Part shown: positions 44,915-55,322 of the stretch, piece after piece
Layout of the letters: the number at the start of each line of letters is the position of its first letter
How positions within the stretch are numbered: the stretch's first letter is position 1
Source of the DNA: Pseudomonadota bacterium
Lineage (GTDB): Bacteria; Pseudomonadota; Alphaproteobacteria; Rhizobiales; Xanthobacteraceae
Length of the DNA: 64,000 nt
Assembly: GCA_018240595.1 (NCBI GenBank)
Contig: JAFEFL010000035.1
Coordinates: forward strand, 62,001 to 126,000
Reading direction: 5' to 3'
Made by a program: the position numbers and the translations under genes
Notes under the pieces: model-generated
Databases searched by the model: none
Seen by the model: the letters and a program-made list of their open reading frames with translations, nothing else
What the model was told of the DNA's origin: nothing

Positions 44915-45649
44915 TCAGACGCCCGGCGTCGGCGCCAGCACCGGCTCGAGCGCCGGCACCAGGACACGCTTGGCGCGCCGCTGCGCCGGGATGGCGCGAT
45001 AGACCTGCTTGGTCGCTTCGACGATATGCACGCCGGCGAACGGCGCCGACAGCGTGGCGCCGGTCCGCTCCCAGGCCACCGCGGTGCGCAGGAACCAGGC
45101 GCCCGACACCGGCGGCACGTAGAGCGCTTCGCTCCAGCCGGCCGGCGAGAACCAGGCCTCGCGCAGGAGCTGATTGATCTGACTGCGCGAATAAGGCCGG
45201 CCATGACCGAACGGCGTGTTGTCGGTACGCGCCCAGATGCCGCGGCGGTTCGGCACCACCGCGAGCAGGCGTCCGCCGCTCGACATCACGCGCCACACTT
45301 CGCGCAACAGCCCCATCGGATCGTTCGTCATTTCCAGCGCATGGACGAGCAGCACGCGATCGACCGCGCCATCGGTCAACGGCAGTTCGTTCTCATCGAC
45401 CAGTGCCGCGAGCGACGGCCGCGCGGTCGGCCACTTCAGCACGCCCTGGGCCGCCGGCATGAAGGCGAGGCAACGCTCGGCTTCCTCGCGGAACAGGCCG
45501 AGATACGGTGGTGTATAGCCGATGCCGAGGACGCGCTGGCCGGTGGTATCGCGCCATTGCGCGCGGACGCCGCGGCCGATGATGCGGCGCGCGACCTTGC
45601 CGAGCGGCTGGCCGTAGAAATTGCGCAGATCGACGACGTCGATGGACAT
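44915..45649 (-). CDS. Class I SAM-dependent methyltransferase (gloB neighbour)
   Basis: The 244-residue protein (MSIDVVDLRNFYGQPLGKV) has a methyltransferase_11-like core: RVLGIGYTPPYLGLF replaces a normal glycine-rich motif I, with LPLTDGAVDRVLLVHALEM and EVWRVMSSGGRLLAVVPNRRGIWAR downstream. The last motifs are typical of a group always found beside gloB in Hyphomicrobiales. Motif I is atypical (GIGYTPP), so SAM binding may be altered. The substrate is unknown. The ATG at 45649 is chosen over 45688. It is divergent from gloB. Confidence 0.85.
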   Translation of the reverse strand: MSIDVVDLRNFYGQPLGKVARRIIGRGVRAQWRDTTGQRVLGIGYTPPYLGLFREEAERCLAFMPAAQGVLKWPTARPSLAALVDENELPLTDGAVDRVLLVHALEMTNDPMGLLREVWRVMSSGGRLLAVVPNRRGIWARTDNTPFGHGRPYSRSQINQLLREAWFSPAGWSEALYVPPVSGAWFLRTAVAWERTGATLSAPFAGVHIVEATKQVYRAIPAQRRAKRVLVPALEPVLAPTPGV

Positions 45650-45807
45650 GGACCTAAAATACCTCGGAACGCGCCGAATCCGGGGCACGCGGGCGCAAAA
45701 TACTGCCTTTCACTGCCGTGCGCGAATATGCAAAAGCATGATCCGAGCCGTCGGGACCCGTCCCGTCATGATAGGGTTAACACCGGCGTGGAAATCGCCC
45801 GGAGGAC

Positions 45808-46578
45808 ATGATGACCGCAGATATCCGCCTGTTCCGCTGCCTTTCCGACAATTACGGCGTGTTGCTGCATGACGCGGACACCGGCGCGACCGCGGCCATC
45901 GACGCACCGGAGGCGGCGCCCATCGAGACCGCCCTGAAGGCCACCGGCTGGAAACTCACCGACATCCTGGTGACGCACCACCATGCCGACCATACCGGCG
46001 GCATCATGAACCTGAAGAACAAGTACAAGTGCCGCGTCGTCGCGCCCGCCGCCGAAGCCGCGAAAATTCCCGGCGTCGACGAGACGGTCAAGGAAGGCGA
46101 CAAGGCCAAGGTCGGCAATCTCATCGCCAACGTCATCGAGACTCCCGGCCACACGCTCGGCCACATCGCCTACTGGTTTCACGGCGACAAGCTCGCCTTC
46201 GTCGGCGACACGCTGTTCTCGATCGGCTGCGGCCGCGTCATCGAGGGCACCATGGATCAGATGTGGTCGTCGCTGAAGAAGCTGCGCGACCTGCCGGACG
46301 ACACGCGGATCTATGTCGGGCACGAATACACGCTGGCCAATATCAAGTTCGCGCTGACCATCGAGCCGAACAACGCCGCCCTGAAGTCGCGCGCGGCGGA
46401 AGCCGAGAAGCAGATCGCCGGCGGCCACTTCACCATTCCGGTGACCATTGGCGCCGAGAAGAAAGAAAATCCGTTCATCCGCGCCGACGTGGCTGAAGTC
46501 GCCGCCGGCCTCGGCATGGCCGGCAAGCCGGCCAATGAAGTGTTCGCCGAGATCAGGACGCGGAAGAATAAGTTCTGA
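45808..46578 (+). CDS. gloB: Hydroxyacylglutathione hydrolase (glyoxalase II)
   Basis: The 256-residue metallo-beta-lactamase-fold enzyme hydrolyses S-lactoylglutathione to lactate, the last step of methylglyoxal detoxification. The binuclear metal motif THHHADHTGG, the ligand regions ETPGHTLGHIAY and FVGDTLFSIGCGR, and YVGHEYTLANIKFALTIEP are all present. The ATG at 45808 overlaps the GGAGGAC SD of a second ATG at 45811; either start gives the same protein within one residue. Confidence 0.96.
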   Translation: MMTADIRLFRCLSDNYGVLLHDADTGATAAIDAPEAAPIETALKATGWKLTDILVTHHHADHTGGIMNLKNKYKCRVVAPAAEAAKIPGVDETVKEGDKAKVGNLIANVIETPGHTLGHIAYWFHGDKLAFVGDTLFSIGCGRVIEGTMDQMWSSLKKLRDLPDDTRIYVGHEYTLANIKFALTIEPNNAALKSRAAEAEKQIAGGHFTIPVTIGAEKKENPFIRADVAEVAAGLGMAGKPANEVFAEIRTRKNKF

Positions 46579-46582
46579 TGCT

Positions 46583-46747
46583 TTACCCTCCCCCTTGTGG
46601 GGAGGGTCGATCGCCGTAGCATAGCGAAGGCGATCGGGGTGGGGGTGGCCGCTTCTCGCAAATACCCCCACCCCGCTCGCTTCGCTCGCGACCCTCCCCA
46701 CATAAGGGCGTTTACGCCCGTCTTCGACGGGCTATGGGGGAGGGTAA
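46583..46747. repeat. Intergenic repeat family C, copy with an inserted hairpin
   Basis: It shares with 38862-38989 the arms CCCTCCCCCTTGTGGGGAGG and GGGTGGGGGT/ACCCCCACCC. The right arm CGACCCTCCCCACA is broken by about 35 bases containing the hairpin GGGCG...CGCCC and ACGGGC before GGGGGAGGGTAA closes the outer arm (TTACCCTCCCCC at 46583-46594). It lies between gloB and the DUF985 gene. Confidence 0.8.
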
Positions 46748-46759
46748 GGAAGAAAGAAG

Positions 46760-47182
46760 ATGCCCACCGCCGCCGACATCATCAAGAAGCTCGCGCTCAA
46801 GCCGCATCCGGAAGGCGGGCATTATCGCGAGACGTTCCGCGATACGCACCTGATCGGCGGCCGCGCCGCCTCGACCGCCATCCTGTTCCTGCTGGCGAAG
46901 GGCGAGCGCTCGCACTGGCATCGCGTCGATGCCGTCGAGATCTGGCACTGGCACGCTGGCGCGCCGCTCAAGCTGGAAATCGTCGACGGCGCGAAGGAGG
47001 AAATCCTTCGCCTCGGCGGCGACGTGCATAACGACGAGGTGCCGCAGGTCACGGTGCCGGCACGCGCCTGGCAGGCGGCGGAGACGCTCGGTGACTGGAC
47101 GTTGGTCGGCTGTACCGTGGCGCCGGGCTTTCAGTTCGAAGGCTTCGAACTGGCGCCGGCCGATTTCCGGCCGCGCAAGTAA
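46760..47182 (+). CDS. Cupin domain protein, DUF985 family
   Basis: The 140-residue protein is a single DUF985 cupin: LALKPHPEGGHYRETFRD near the start, STAILFLLAKGERSHWHRVDAVEIWHWHAG with the metal-binding-like histidines, and VGCTVAPGFQFEGFELAP at the end. The function is unknown; nucleotide-sugar or small-molecule binding has been suggested for the fold. It follows gloB after the repeat element, a frequent neighbour in relatives. Confidence 0.9.
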   Translation: MPTAADIIKKLALKPHPEGGHYRETFRDTHLIGGRAASTAILFLLAKGERSHWHRVDAVEIWHWHAGAPLKLEIVDGAKEEILRLGGDVHNDEVPQVTVPARAWQAAETLGDWTLVGCTVAPGFQFEGFELAPADFRPRK

Positions 47183-47209
47183 CAACGGTCTCCCTTCACC
47201 TCTCCCAGT

Positions 47210-47382
47210 CGAAGTCGGATATATCCGACTTCGACCATTTAGTAGTGCCGAACTCGGGTAAGCCCGAGTTCGGGTGGGAGAGTCGACGCGCGATAGCGCG
47301 TCGGGTGAGGGGTTACAACCTATCGGGCTCACTTACCCCTCACCCCAACCCTCTCCCCGATGGGGAGAGGGAGCGCGCCGAG
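47210..47382. repeat. Composite intergenic palindromes between the DUF985 and DMT genes
   Basis: GTCGAAGTCGGATA and its exact complement form a continuous 28-base palindrome at about 47208-47235. CCGAACTCGGG/CCCGAGTTCGG forms a second hairpin, CGACGCGC/GCGCGTCG a third, and CCCTCTCCCC/GGGGAGAGGG closes the block near 47350-47370. The whole is a mosaic of at least four nested palindromes in a 206-base gap. Confidence 0.75.
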
Positions 47383-47388
47383 CAAGCC

Positions 47389-48252
47389 TCACTTCCTCCG
47401 CAACATGTCCTTCGCCGCCAGCAGGCCGCCGCCGGCGATCAGCAGCGCGGCCAGCGCCAGCGTAACGCGCGCTTCGGCAAAGCCGGCGAGCACCAGGAAC
47501 GCCGTCGATAGAACCGGCGCGGCATAGGAGCTGACACCGAGCAACCGGATGTCGCCGCGCTTGACGCCGATGTCCCATGCATAGAACGCGGCGCCGACCG
47601 GGCCGACGCCGAGCGCGACGATCGCCTCCCACTGTTCGGCATTCTGCGGCCACACCGTGGTTTCGAAGGCGAGATGGCTTAGCGTCGCCAGCACCGCCGT
47701 CGCCAGGCAATAGCCAGCGACGACGGCCGTCGGCACCGCGGCAAAGCGGCGCGACAGGACCGAGTAACCGGACCACACGAAAGCGGCGAGGAACGCGGCG
47801 AGATAACCCGCACCCGCCCCCGGAGTCAGCGCGAAGCCCTTGCCGATGAACAGCACCACCGTGCCGATGAAGCCGATGACCGCGCCCGCGACCGAGTACC
47901 AGTGCAACCGTTCGCCCGGCAGCAGGCCTGAGAACAGCACGATCAACAGCGGCCACATGTAATTCACGAGGCCTGCCTCCGCGGGCGGCGCCAATCGCAG
48001 CGACAGGAAGTAGAGCGCGTGATAGCCGAACAGACCACCGACGCCGAGCGCCCAGGCCTTCGGGCTCTGCCGCAGAGCTCCCCAGGCACCGCTCCACGTC
48101 ACCCAGGCCGCTCCGATGACGCCGCCAATGGCGAAGGTCATGGCCGCGAGCTGGAACGCCGGCACCGTGCCCGAGGCCACGGTCAGCAGCGCCAGCAGGG
48201 ACCACATCAGAATTGCGGAAAAGCCGATAAGCGTGGCTTGGAATGAAGACAT
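47389..48252 (-). CDS. EamA/DMT family transporter (YddG-like)
   Basis: The 287-residue integral membrane protein has about ten predicted helices with two EamA repeats. MSSFQATLIGFSAILMWSLLALLTVASGTVPAFQLAAMTFAIGG is the start of the aromatic amino acid exporter (YddG/YtfF) type, and GLVNYMWPLLIVLFSGLLPGERLHW the end of repeat one. The substrate is inferred only from similarity. The start is the ATG at 48252, since the upstream ATG at 48288 adds a short non-hydrophobic stretch. It is divergent from the second autotransporter gene. Confidence 0.85.
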   Translation of the reverse strand: MSSFQATLIGFSAILMWSLLALLTVASGTVPAFQLAAMTFAIGGVIGAAWVTWSGAWGALRQSPKAWALGVGGLFGYHALYFLSLRLAPPAEAGLVNYMWPLLIVLFSGLLPGERLHWYSVAGAVIGFIGTVVLFIGKGFALTPGAGAGYLAAFLAAFVWSGYSVLSRRFAAVPTAVVAGYCLATAVLATLSHLAFETTVWPQNAEQWEAIVALGVGPVGAAFYAWDIGVKRGDIRLLGVSSYAAPVLSTAFLVLAGFAEARVTLALAALLIAGGGLLAAKDMLRRK

Positions 48253-48458
48253 GTCGGAATGCGAATACGAGAAATGCGCGCCGAGCACAATTCGGCGGCA
48301 ATTTGTAGCAGGGGCAATCCACCACTCGTTCCGGCCGACCGCAGGCCGCGTTGGGAATAAACAACGTCATGCAACCGGGCCGCTACCGGTAACCAAATCC
48401 GCATGCTAGAAAACGGCCGCGGGCAGCCGGAATAGTCGGTCAGAGGGCGTTTAGCGTC

Positions 48459-51400
48459 ATGTTCAGTCAAGCGCCGATCCTTCGTCGGGATGGCGCCGCC
48501 GCGTATCTGATTGCGGCGGGAATGGCCCTGTCGGCGTTGCTGTTGTCGCCCTCGCCCGCTCGCGCGGATTGCTCGACCAGCGGCACCACCGTCACCTGCT
48601 CGTCGACGGGCGGACCGCAAACGACGACGGTCGGCACCGGCGCCGAGAACAATCTCACGGTTAACGTGCTGACCGGCGCCTCGATCGCGGTCGGATCCGA
48701 CACCATCGGCATCTTCCTCAACGGCCAGAACGTCGTGACCAATGGCGGCGCGATCTCGGCCGGCGATGCGGCCGGAAGCTTCAGCGGCGGCGTGTTCTTT
48801 GCCGGCGACGGCAACACGGCGATCAACAATGGATCGATCACCGTCGGCAATGCCGTCGGCGGTCAGGTCTTCGGCATCCAGTCGTACGGTCTCAACGCCG
48901 ACGTCACCAACAACGGCTCGATCGTCATCGGCAATGGCAGCGGCATCGTTCCGTATCCGATCGATGCCACCGGCATCTCCGTGTACAACGACAGCCGCAT
49001 TACCAATAACGGCTCGATCGTCGTCGGCAATTACGCGCAGGCCATCTTTGCCTGCTGCGGCAACCAGATTACCAACAGCGCGAACGCGCTGATCGAGGCC
49101 GGCAACAACGGCGTCGGCATTTTCGCGGGCGCCGACAACAATCAGATAACGAATGCCGGCCGGATCGTCGCCGGCAACGGCAGCAGCTCCGGCCCCATTG
49201 CCTTTGCCTACGGCGTGCTGTTGTCCGGCCGCAATAACACCGTCACCAATACCGGCAGCATCACGGTCGGCAATATCGCCGTCGGCATCGCCATCGACGA
49301 TCCGGCGGGCGGCGGCGGCCCCTACGGCGGCAATAAGCTGATCAATGCCGCCGGCGCCGTCATCACAGCCGGCGACGGTTCGTACGGCATGGCGTCGGGC
49401 TCACAGACCGTGACCCCTGCGAACGCGACGCTGACGAATAACGGAACGATCGTTGTCGGCAATGCCATTCCCAGCGTGTCGATTCCCATCGGCATGATCG
49501 CGTTCGGGCGGGCGACGATCACGAACACCGGCGTCATCATTGCGGGTAATGGCGATTCGACGACGTTTCCCGTCGGCATTTACGCGCTCAAAGGCAACTC
49601 GACCATCGTCAATTCCGGATCGATCACCGTCGGCACAGCCGGCCTCGGCATTCGCGCCGCCGGTGACGGCACCACGCTGAACAACTCGGGTACCATCTCG
49701 GTGGGCGCCGGCGGCACCGGCATCCAGATCACATTCCCGACCACGGGCACCAATGTCACGGGTCCGGCCGTCACCAACTCGGGCACGGTCATTGCCGGCA
49801 CCGGCGGCACGGGCGTCAACTTCGTCGACAATGGTTCGCTCATCAACACCGGATCGATTCGCGCCTACGGCGACGGCAGCGGCAGCACTGGCTACGGCAT
49901 CTTCACCTGCAGTTGCACGACGACCGTCATCACCAATTCCGGCACGCTCGACGGCAAGATCCAGGCTGAAGGCCCCTCGACGACCTTCGTCAATAGCGGC
50001 CTGATCGCCATCAGCGACACCAATGCGGTGCAGCCGATCGGGCCGTTCAATTTCAACATCAGCGATTTCGGCCATGCCGGCGGCGGCTCGTTCACCCAGA
50101 CGGCGAGCGGCATTCTCTCCATGCGCGTCATGCCCGGAGCGACGACGGCGCCGATCGACAGCCTGCTCGCCGACACGATCGTCCTCGCCGGCACCTTGCG
50201 CGTCGCGCTTCAGCCCGGCCTCTACGCCAGCCGCACGATCACCGATACCGCGGTGTCACTGACGAACAGCGGCGCCAGCCGCATCACGACGACGTTCAAC
50301 AGCTTCCTCGTGAATTCGCCGTTCTTCACGGTGACGCCGATCTACGACACCGGCGACGCGACATCCTACACGGCCATGAGCCTGCAGCTCGACCGCACCG
50401 GCTTCGGCGCGCTGCCCGGCCTGACGCCGAACCAGAAGGCCGTGGGCGACGCGCTCGAGCGCGGCTATTCGCCGTCGCTCGATCCGTCGAGTTCGGTGGG
50501 GCAGTTTTATGAGAATCTGTTGTTGAACGGCTCCGCCGGCTTCTACGATCAGCTCTCCGGCGCCGGTACGGCGGCATCGCAGGATGCCGCCTTCAATGTC
50601 GCCGACCTGTTCAGCGCCGCCATGTTGCAGCAGGCAATGGCCTGGCTCACCGGCGGCGGCGGCGCGCCGGGCGTCACGTTCGGCGGACTGGGCTACGCGC
50701 CAGCCGGACAAAACAAATTCGCCAACCGGCCCGGCGCCGACGCCTTCGCGGCGATGCGGCCGAGCGAAGGACGCTGGCGCGTCTGGGGCGCCGGCTTCGG
50801 CGCGACGCGCTCGATCGATGGCCAGTGGGGCACCGCCGACAAGCGCGTCGACGCCGGCGGCGGCCTGTTCGGCGTCGATCGGGAAATCGCGCCGGACCTG
50901 CTGATCGGCGGCGCCGTGGGCGCCAGCACATCGCGTTTCTCGGTGTCGGGACTTTCGACCAGCGGGCACTCGAACGCCGGCCACGTCGGCGTCTATGCGT
51001 TGAAGACCTTCGGCGCCGCCTACCTCGCTGGGGCGCTGCATTACGCTCACGCCAATAACGACACCGATCGCACCATCAGCGGCATCGGCACCACCGAGAC
51101 GGCCAAGGGCAGTTTCGACAGCGACCAGTTCGGCGGCCGGCTCGAACTCGGCTGGCGTTATGCGCTGCGCAGCATGACGCTGACGCCGTTCGCCGCGATC
51201 GCGCCGGTCACCCTCTGGCAGCAGGGCTACAGCGAAAACTCGACCACCAGCACCGGCGCGCCGGGCGTGCTCGGCCTGACCTACCAGTCGAACCGCGTGT
51301 CGTCGTTCCCGAGTTTCCTCGGCCTGCAGGTCGATGGCCGATTTGCCTTCGATAATGGCCTGACCTTGTCGCCTTTCGTTCGCGCGTCGTGGGTGCACGA

Positions 51401-51620
51401 GTTCGACACGACGCGCAGCATCAGCGCGACCTTCATCAACATCCCCGGCGGCAGCTTCACCGCCGAAGGCGCCAGCGCCGCCGCCAACGCGCTGCGGCTC
51501 GAAGGCGGCGCGAGCCTGGCCTTGAACGAGCGCACCTCGCTGTTCGCCAGCCTCAACAGCGAACTGTCGAGCCGGTCGACCAGCTTTGCCGGGATGGGCG
51601 GCCTGCGTTTCGGTTGGTAA
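48459..51620 (+). CDS. Large autotransporter with a repetitive beta-helix passenger
   Basis: The 1053-residue protein has a signal peptide (residues 1-36, ending SPARA), then a long Asn/Gly/Ser-rich passenger (about 37-720) made of imperfect repeats with the core NxGSIxVGN, e.g. NNGSIVIGN, NNGSIVVGN, NTGSITVGN, NSGSITVGT, which should form a right-handed beta-helix. A C-terminal autotransporter barrel runs from about residue 768 (RWRVWGAGFG) to the final FGW. It is the larger of two autotransporters in the window. The passenger has no catalytic motif that I can see, so adhesion is only inferred. Confidence 0.9.
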   Translation: MFSQAPILRRDGAAAYLIAAGMALSALLLSPSPARADCSTSGTTVTCSSTGGPQTTTVGTGAENNLTVNVLTGASIAVGSDTIGIFLNGQNVVTNGGAISAGDAAGSFSGGVFFAGDGNTAINNGSITVGNAVGGQVFGIQSYGLNADVTNNGSIVIGNGSGIVPYPIDATGISVYNDSRITNNGSIVVGNYAQAIFACCGNQITNSANALIEAGNNGVGIFAGADNNQITNAGRIVAGNGSSSGPIAFAYGVLLSGRNNTVTNTGSITVGNIAVGIAIDDPAGGGGPYGGNKLINAAGAVITAGDGSYGMASGSQTVTPANATLTNNGTIVVGNAIPSVSIPIGMIAFGRATITNTGVIIAGNGDSTTFPVGIYALKGNSTIVNSGSITVGTAGLGIRAAGDGTTLNNSGTISVGAGGTGIQITFPTTGTNVTGPAVTNSGTVIAGTGGTGVNFVDNGSLINTGSIRAYGDGSGSTGYGIFTCSCTTTVITNSGTLDGKIQAEGPSTTFVNSGLIAISDTNAVQPIGPFNFNISDFGHAGGGSFTQTASGILSMRVMPGATTAPIDSLLADTIVLAGTLRVALQPGLYASRTITDTAVSLTNSGASRITTTFNSFLVNSPFFTVTPIYDTGDATSYTAMSLQLDRTGFGALPGLTPNQKAVGDALERGYSPSLDPSSSVGQFYENLLLNGSAGFYDQLSGAGTAASQDAAFNVADLFSAAMLQQAMAWLTGGGGAPGVTFGGLGYAPAGQNKFANRPGADAFAAMRPSEGRWRVWGAGFGATRSIDGQWGTADKRVDAGGGLFGVDREIAPDLLIGGAVGASTSRFSVSGLSTSGHSNAGHVGVYALKTFGAAYLAGALHYAHANNDTDRTISGIGTTETAKGSFDSDQFGGRLELGWRYALRSMTLTPFAAIAPVTLWQQGYSENSTTSTGAPGVLGLTYQSNRVSSFPSFLGLQVDGRFAFDNGLTLSPFVRASWVHEFDTTRSISATFINIPGGSFTAEGASAAANALRLEGGASLALNERTSLFASLNSELSSRSTSFAGMGGLRFGW

Positions 51621-51623
51621 GGC

Positions 51624-52700
51624 TTACGCCAGGGCGTCGGCGATCGCCTTGCCGCACTCGCTGGTGCTGGCCGGCCCCTTGAGGTCGCGGGTGCGCAGCT
51701 TGTCCTGCGACAGCACGGTCTCGATCGCCTTGACGATGGCTTTCGACGCCTCGTGCTCGCCGAGATGATCGAGCATCATCGCGCCGGACCAGATCTGGCC
51801 GATCGGATTGGCGATGCCCTGGCCATAGATGTCGGGCGCCGAGCCGTGCACCGGCTCGAACACCGATGGGTATTTGCGTTCGGGATTGATGTTGCCCGAT
51901 GGCGCGATGCCGATGGTGCCGGTGCAGGCGGGCCCCAAGTCGGAGAGGATGTCACCGAACAGGTTCGAGGCGACGACGACGTTGAACCGATCCGGGTTCA
52001 TGACGAAGTGTGCAGTAAGGATGTCGATGTGGAACTGGTTCCACTTCACGTCCGGATAGTTCTTCGCCATCTCCTTCACCCGCTCATCCCAGTACGGCAT
52101 GGTGATGGCGATACCGTTCGACTTGGTCGCCGAGGTAAGATGTTTCTTCGGCGTCGAGCGGGCGAGCTCGAAGGCGAACTTCAGCACGCGGTCGACGCCG
52201 GTGCGGCTCATCACCGTCTCCTGCACCACGACCTCGCGGTCGGTGCCGGGGAACATGCGGCCGCCGATGGCGGAGTATTCGCCCTCGGTGTTCTCGCGCA
52301 CCACCCAGAAGTCGATGTCGCCGGGCTTGCGGCCCGCCAGCGGCGACGGCACGCCGGGCATCAGCCGCACCGGGCGCAGGTTGACGTACTGGTCGAACTC
52401 GCGGCGGAACAGGATCAGCGAGCCCCATAGCGAGATGTGGTCGGGCACCTTGTCCGGCATGCCGACGGCGCCGAAGAAGATGGCGTCGTGCTTGCCGATC
52501 TTCTCCTTCCAGTCCTCCGGCATCATGCGGCCGTGCTTTTCATAGTAGTCGCACGACGCGAAATCGAAATCGTCGAGCTGCAGCTTGAAGCCGAATTTCT
52601 TGGCCGCCGCCTCGAGCACGCGCACGCCCTCCGGCACGACTTCCTTGCCGATGCCGTCGCCCGGAATGACGGCGATGCGGTGGACGCGATTGGTGCTCAT
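51624..52700 (-). CDS. Tartrate dehydrogenase/decarboxylase-type enzyme
   Basis: The 358-residue protein belongs to the isocitrate/isopropylmalate dehydrogenase family, closest to tartrate dehydrogenase (TtuC/Dmd): IPGDGIGKEVVPEG, FDFASCDYYEKHGRMMPEDW, WGSLILFRREFDQYVNLRPVRL and GSAPDIYGQGIANPIGQIWS are its motifs. Enzymes of this group oxidise tartrate or D-malate with NAD+ and Mg2+/Mn2+. The exact substrate is uncertain. The ATG at 52700 (MSTNRVHRIAV) is chosen; it converges with the second autotransporter. Confidence 0.88.
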   Translation of the reverse strand: MSTNRVHRIAVIPGDGIGKEVVPEGVRVLEAAAKKFGFKLQLDDFDFASCDYYEKHGRMMPEDWKEKIGKHDAIFFGAVGMPDKVPDHISLWGSLILFRREFDQYVNLRPVRLMPGVPSPLAGRKPGDIDFWVVRENTEGEYSAIGGRMFPGTDREVVVQETVMSRTGVDRVLKFAFELARSTPKKHLTSATKSNGIAITMPYWDERVKEMAKNYPDVKWNQFHIDILTAHFVMNPDRFNVVVASNLFGDILSDLGPACTGTIGIAPSGNINPERKYPSVFEPVHGSAPDIYGQGIANPIGQIWSGAMMLDHLGEHEASKAIVKAIETVLSQDKLRTRDLKGPASTSECGKAIADALA

Positions 52701-52898
52701 GGTGCTCAATCCCCGGGTTTGAACGCGCGGCAAGCGCGCAGGCCGCTGGCTTAGTCCAGGCACGGACTATTGATCAAGCGAGCAGACGAGCCGTGCCATC
52801 GGCGGCGCGGTTCGGAGCATTCCGGGCTGAATATGGATTGGGCGGCGGCAGATCGTGCGGCTGCCGGCACGGCGATCAGGCCGCGCCGGCGTTTACCC

Positions 52899-53624
52899 TC
52901 ACGCGAAATACTGCCCGCCATTGGCGGTGAGCGTCGCGCCGGTGATCAGCCCGGCGTCGTCGGCCGCCAGGAACACGACGCAGCGCGCGATTTCCTCCGG
53001 CTCGCCGAGGCGGCCGATCGGAATCTGCGGCAGGATCGACTTCTCCAGCACGTCCTTCGGCACGGCCTGCACCATCTCGGTGTTGATGTAGCCCGGGCAG
53101 ATGGCGTTGACGGTGATGCCGGCCTTGGCGCCTTCCTGCGCCAGTGCCTTGGTGAAGCCGAGTTCGCCGGCCTTGGCCGCCGAATAGTTCACCTGGCCCA
53201 TCTGACCCTTCTGGCCGTTGATCGAGGAGATGTTGACGACGCGGCCGAACTTGCGCGCGCGCATGCCCTCCCAGACCTGCCGCGTCATGTTGAACAGCGA
53301 GCCGAGATTGGTGCCGATCACGGCGTTCCACTGCTCGGGCGTCATGCGGTGGAACATGCCGTCCTTGGTGATGCCGGCGTTGTTGACCAGCACCTCGATC
53401 GGGCCGACCTCGGCCTCGACCTGCTTGATGCCGGCGCCGCACGCGTCGAACGACGACACGTCCCATTTGAAGACAGGAATGCCGGTCTCGGCCTTGAACT
53501 TCTGCGCGGCTTCGTCATTGCCGGCATAGCTCGCCGCAACCTTGTAGCCCTTGTCCTTGAGCGCTTTTGAAATCGCAGCCCCGATACCGCGGGTACCGCC
53601 AGTCACCAATGCAACGCGAGACAT
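52899..53624 (-). CDS. phaB: Acetoacetyl-CoA reductase
   Basis: The 241-residue short-chain dehydrogenase reduces acetoacetyl-CoA to (R)-3-hydroxybutyryl-CoA with NADPH for polyhydroxybutyrate. TGGTRGIGAAISKAL binds the cofactor, NNAG is present, and Ser of NISSINGQKGQMGQ plus YxxxK in NYSAAKAG form the active site; the GQKGQMGQVNYSAAKAGELGFTK region is typical of PhaB. It lies downstream of phaA on the same strand, 273 bases away. Confidence 0.96.
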   Translation of the reverse strand: MSRVALVTGGTRGIGAAISKALKDKGYKVAASYAGNDEAAQKFKAETGIPVFKWDVSSFDACGAGIKQVEAEVGPIEVLVNNAGITKDGMFHRMTPEQWNAVIGTNLGSLFNMTRQVWEGMRARKFGRVVNISSINGQKGQMGQVNYSAAKAGELGFTKALAQEGAKAGITVNAICPGYINTEMVQAVPKDVLEKSILPQIPIGRLGEPEEIARCVVFLAADDAGLITGATLTANGGQYFA

Positions 53625-53741
53625 TCCCCTCTCCCAGATTTTCTAGCCCGAAACCCGGCAATCGAGCTCCTTCGTGTAGCAATCGCGGAGCAATTCTTGT
53701 GCCGGGCTTCGACGGCTCATTCATGACAGCTTAAATACGTG

Positions 53742-53770
53742 AATGGCCGGGGCAAGCCCGGCCATGACGC
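53742..53770. repeat. Partial repeat of family A between phaB and phaA
   Basis: AATGGCCGGGGCAAGCCCGG and the bases up to CCATGACGC match only the first hairpin of the family A elements at 13963 and 27036. The rest of the element is absent. Confidence 0.6.
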
Positions 53771-53869
53771 AAATCAAGTTGTCGCAGATCAAGTTGCCGC
53801 ATTGTGCGCTGCAATGAGCGGCGCGAGTGTCTCGCTACCGCTTATGCAGCAATACGTGTCGCTAGCGCT

Positions 53870-53895
53870 CCACGCACCCTTTTCTTGGTGCGTGG
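53870..53895 (-). terminator. Hairpin at the phaA 3' end
   Basis: CCACGCACC and GGTGCGTGG form a 9-base-pair stem with an eight-base loop, starting three bases beyond the phaA stop on the minus strand. It repeats the last codons of phaA (GTGGAGCG). It has no T-run, so it may be weak or stabilise the transcript end. Confidence 0.5.
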
Positions 53896-53897
53896 CG

Positions 53898-55277
<1,380 letters not shown>

Positions 55278-55322
55278 TTATGCGGGTATGCTTATGGCAG
55301 GGCAGAGGAAACGTGTGATCCC

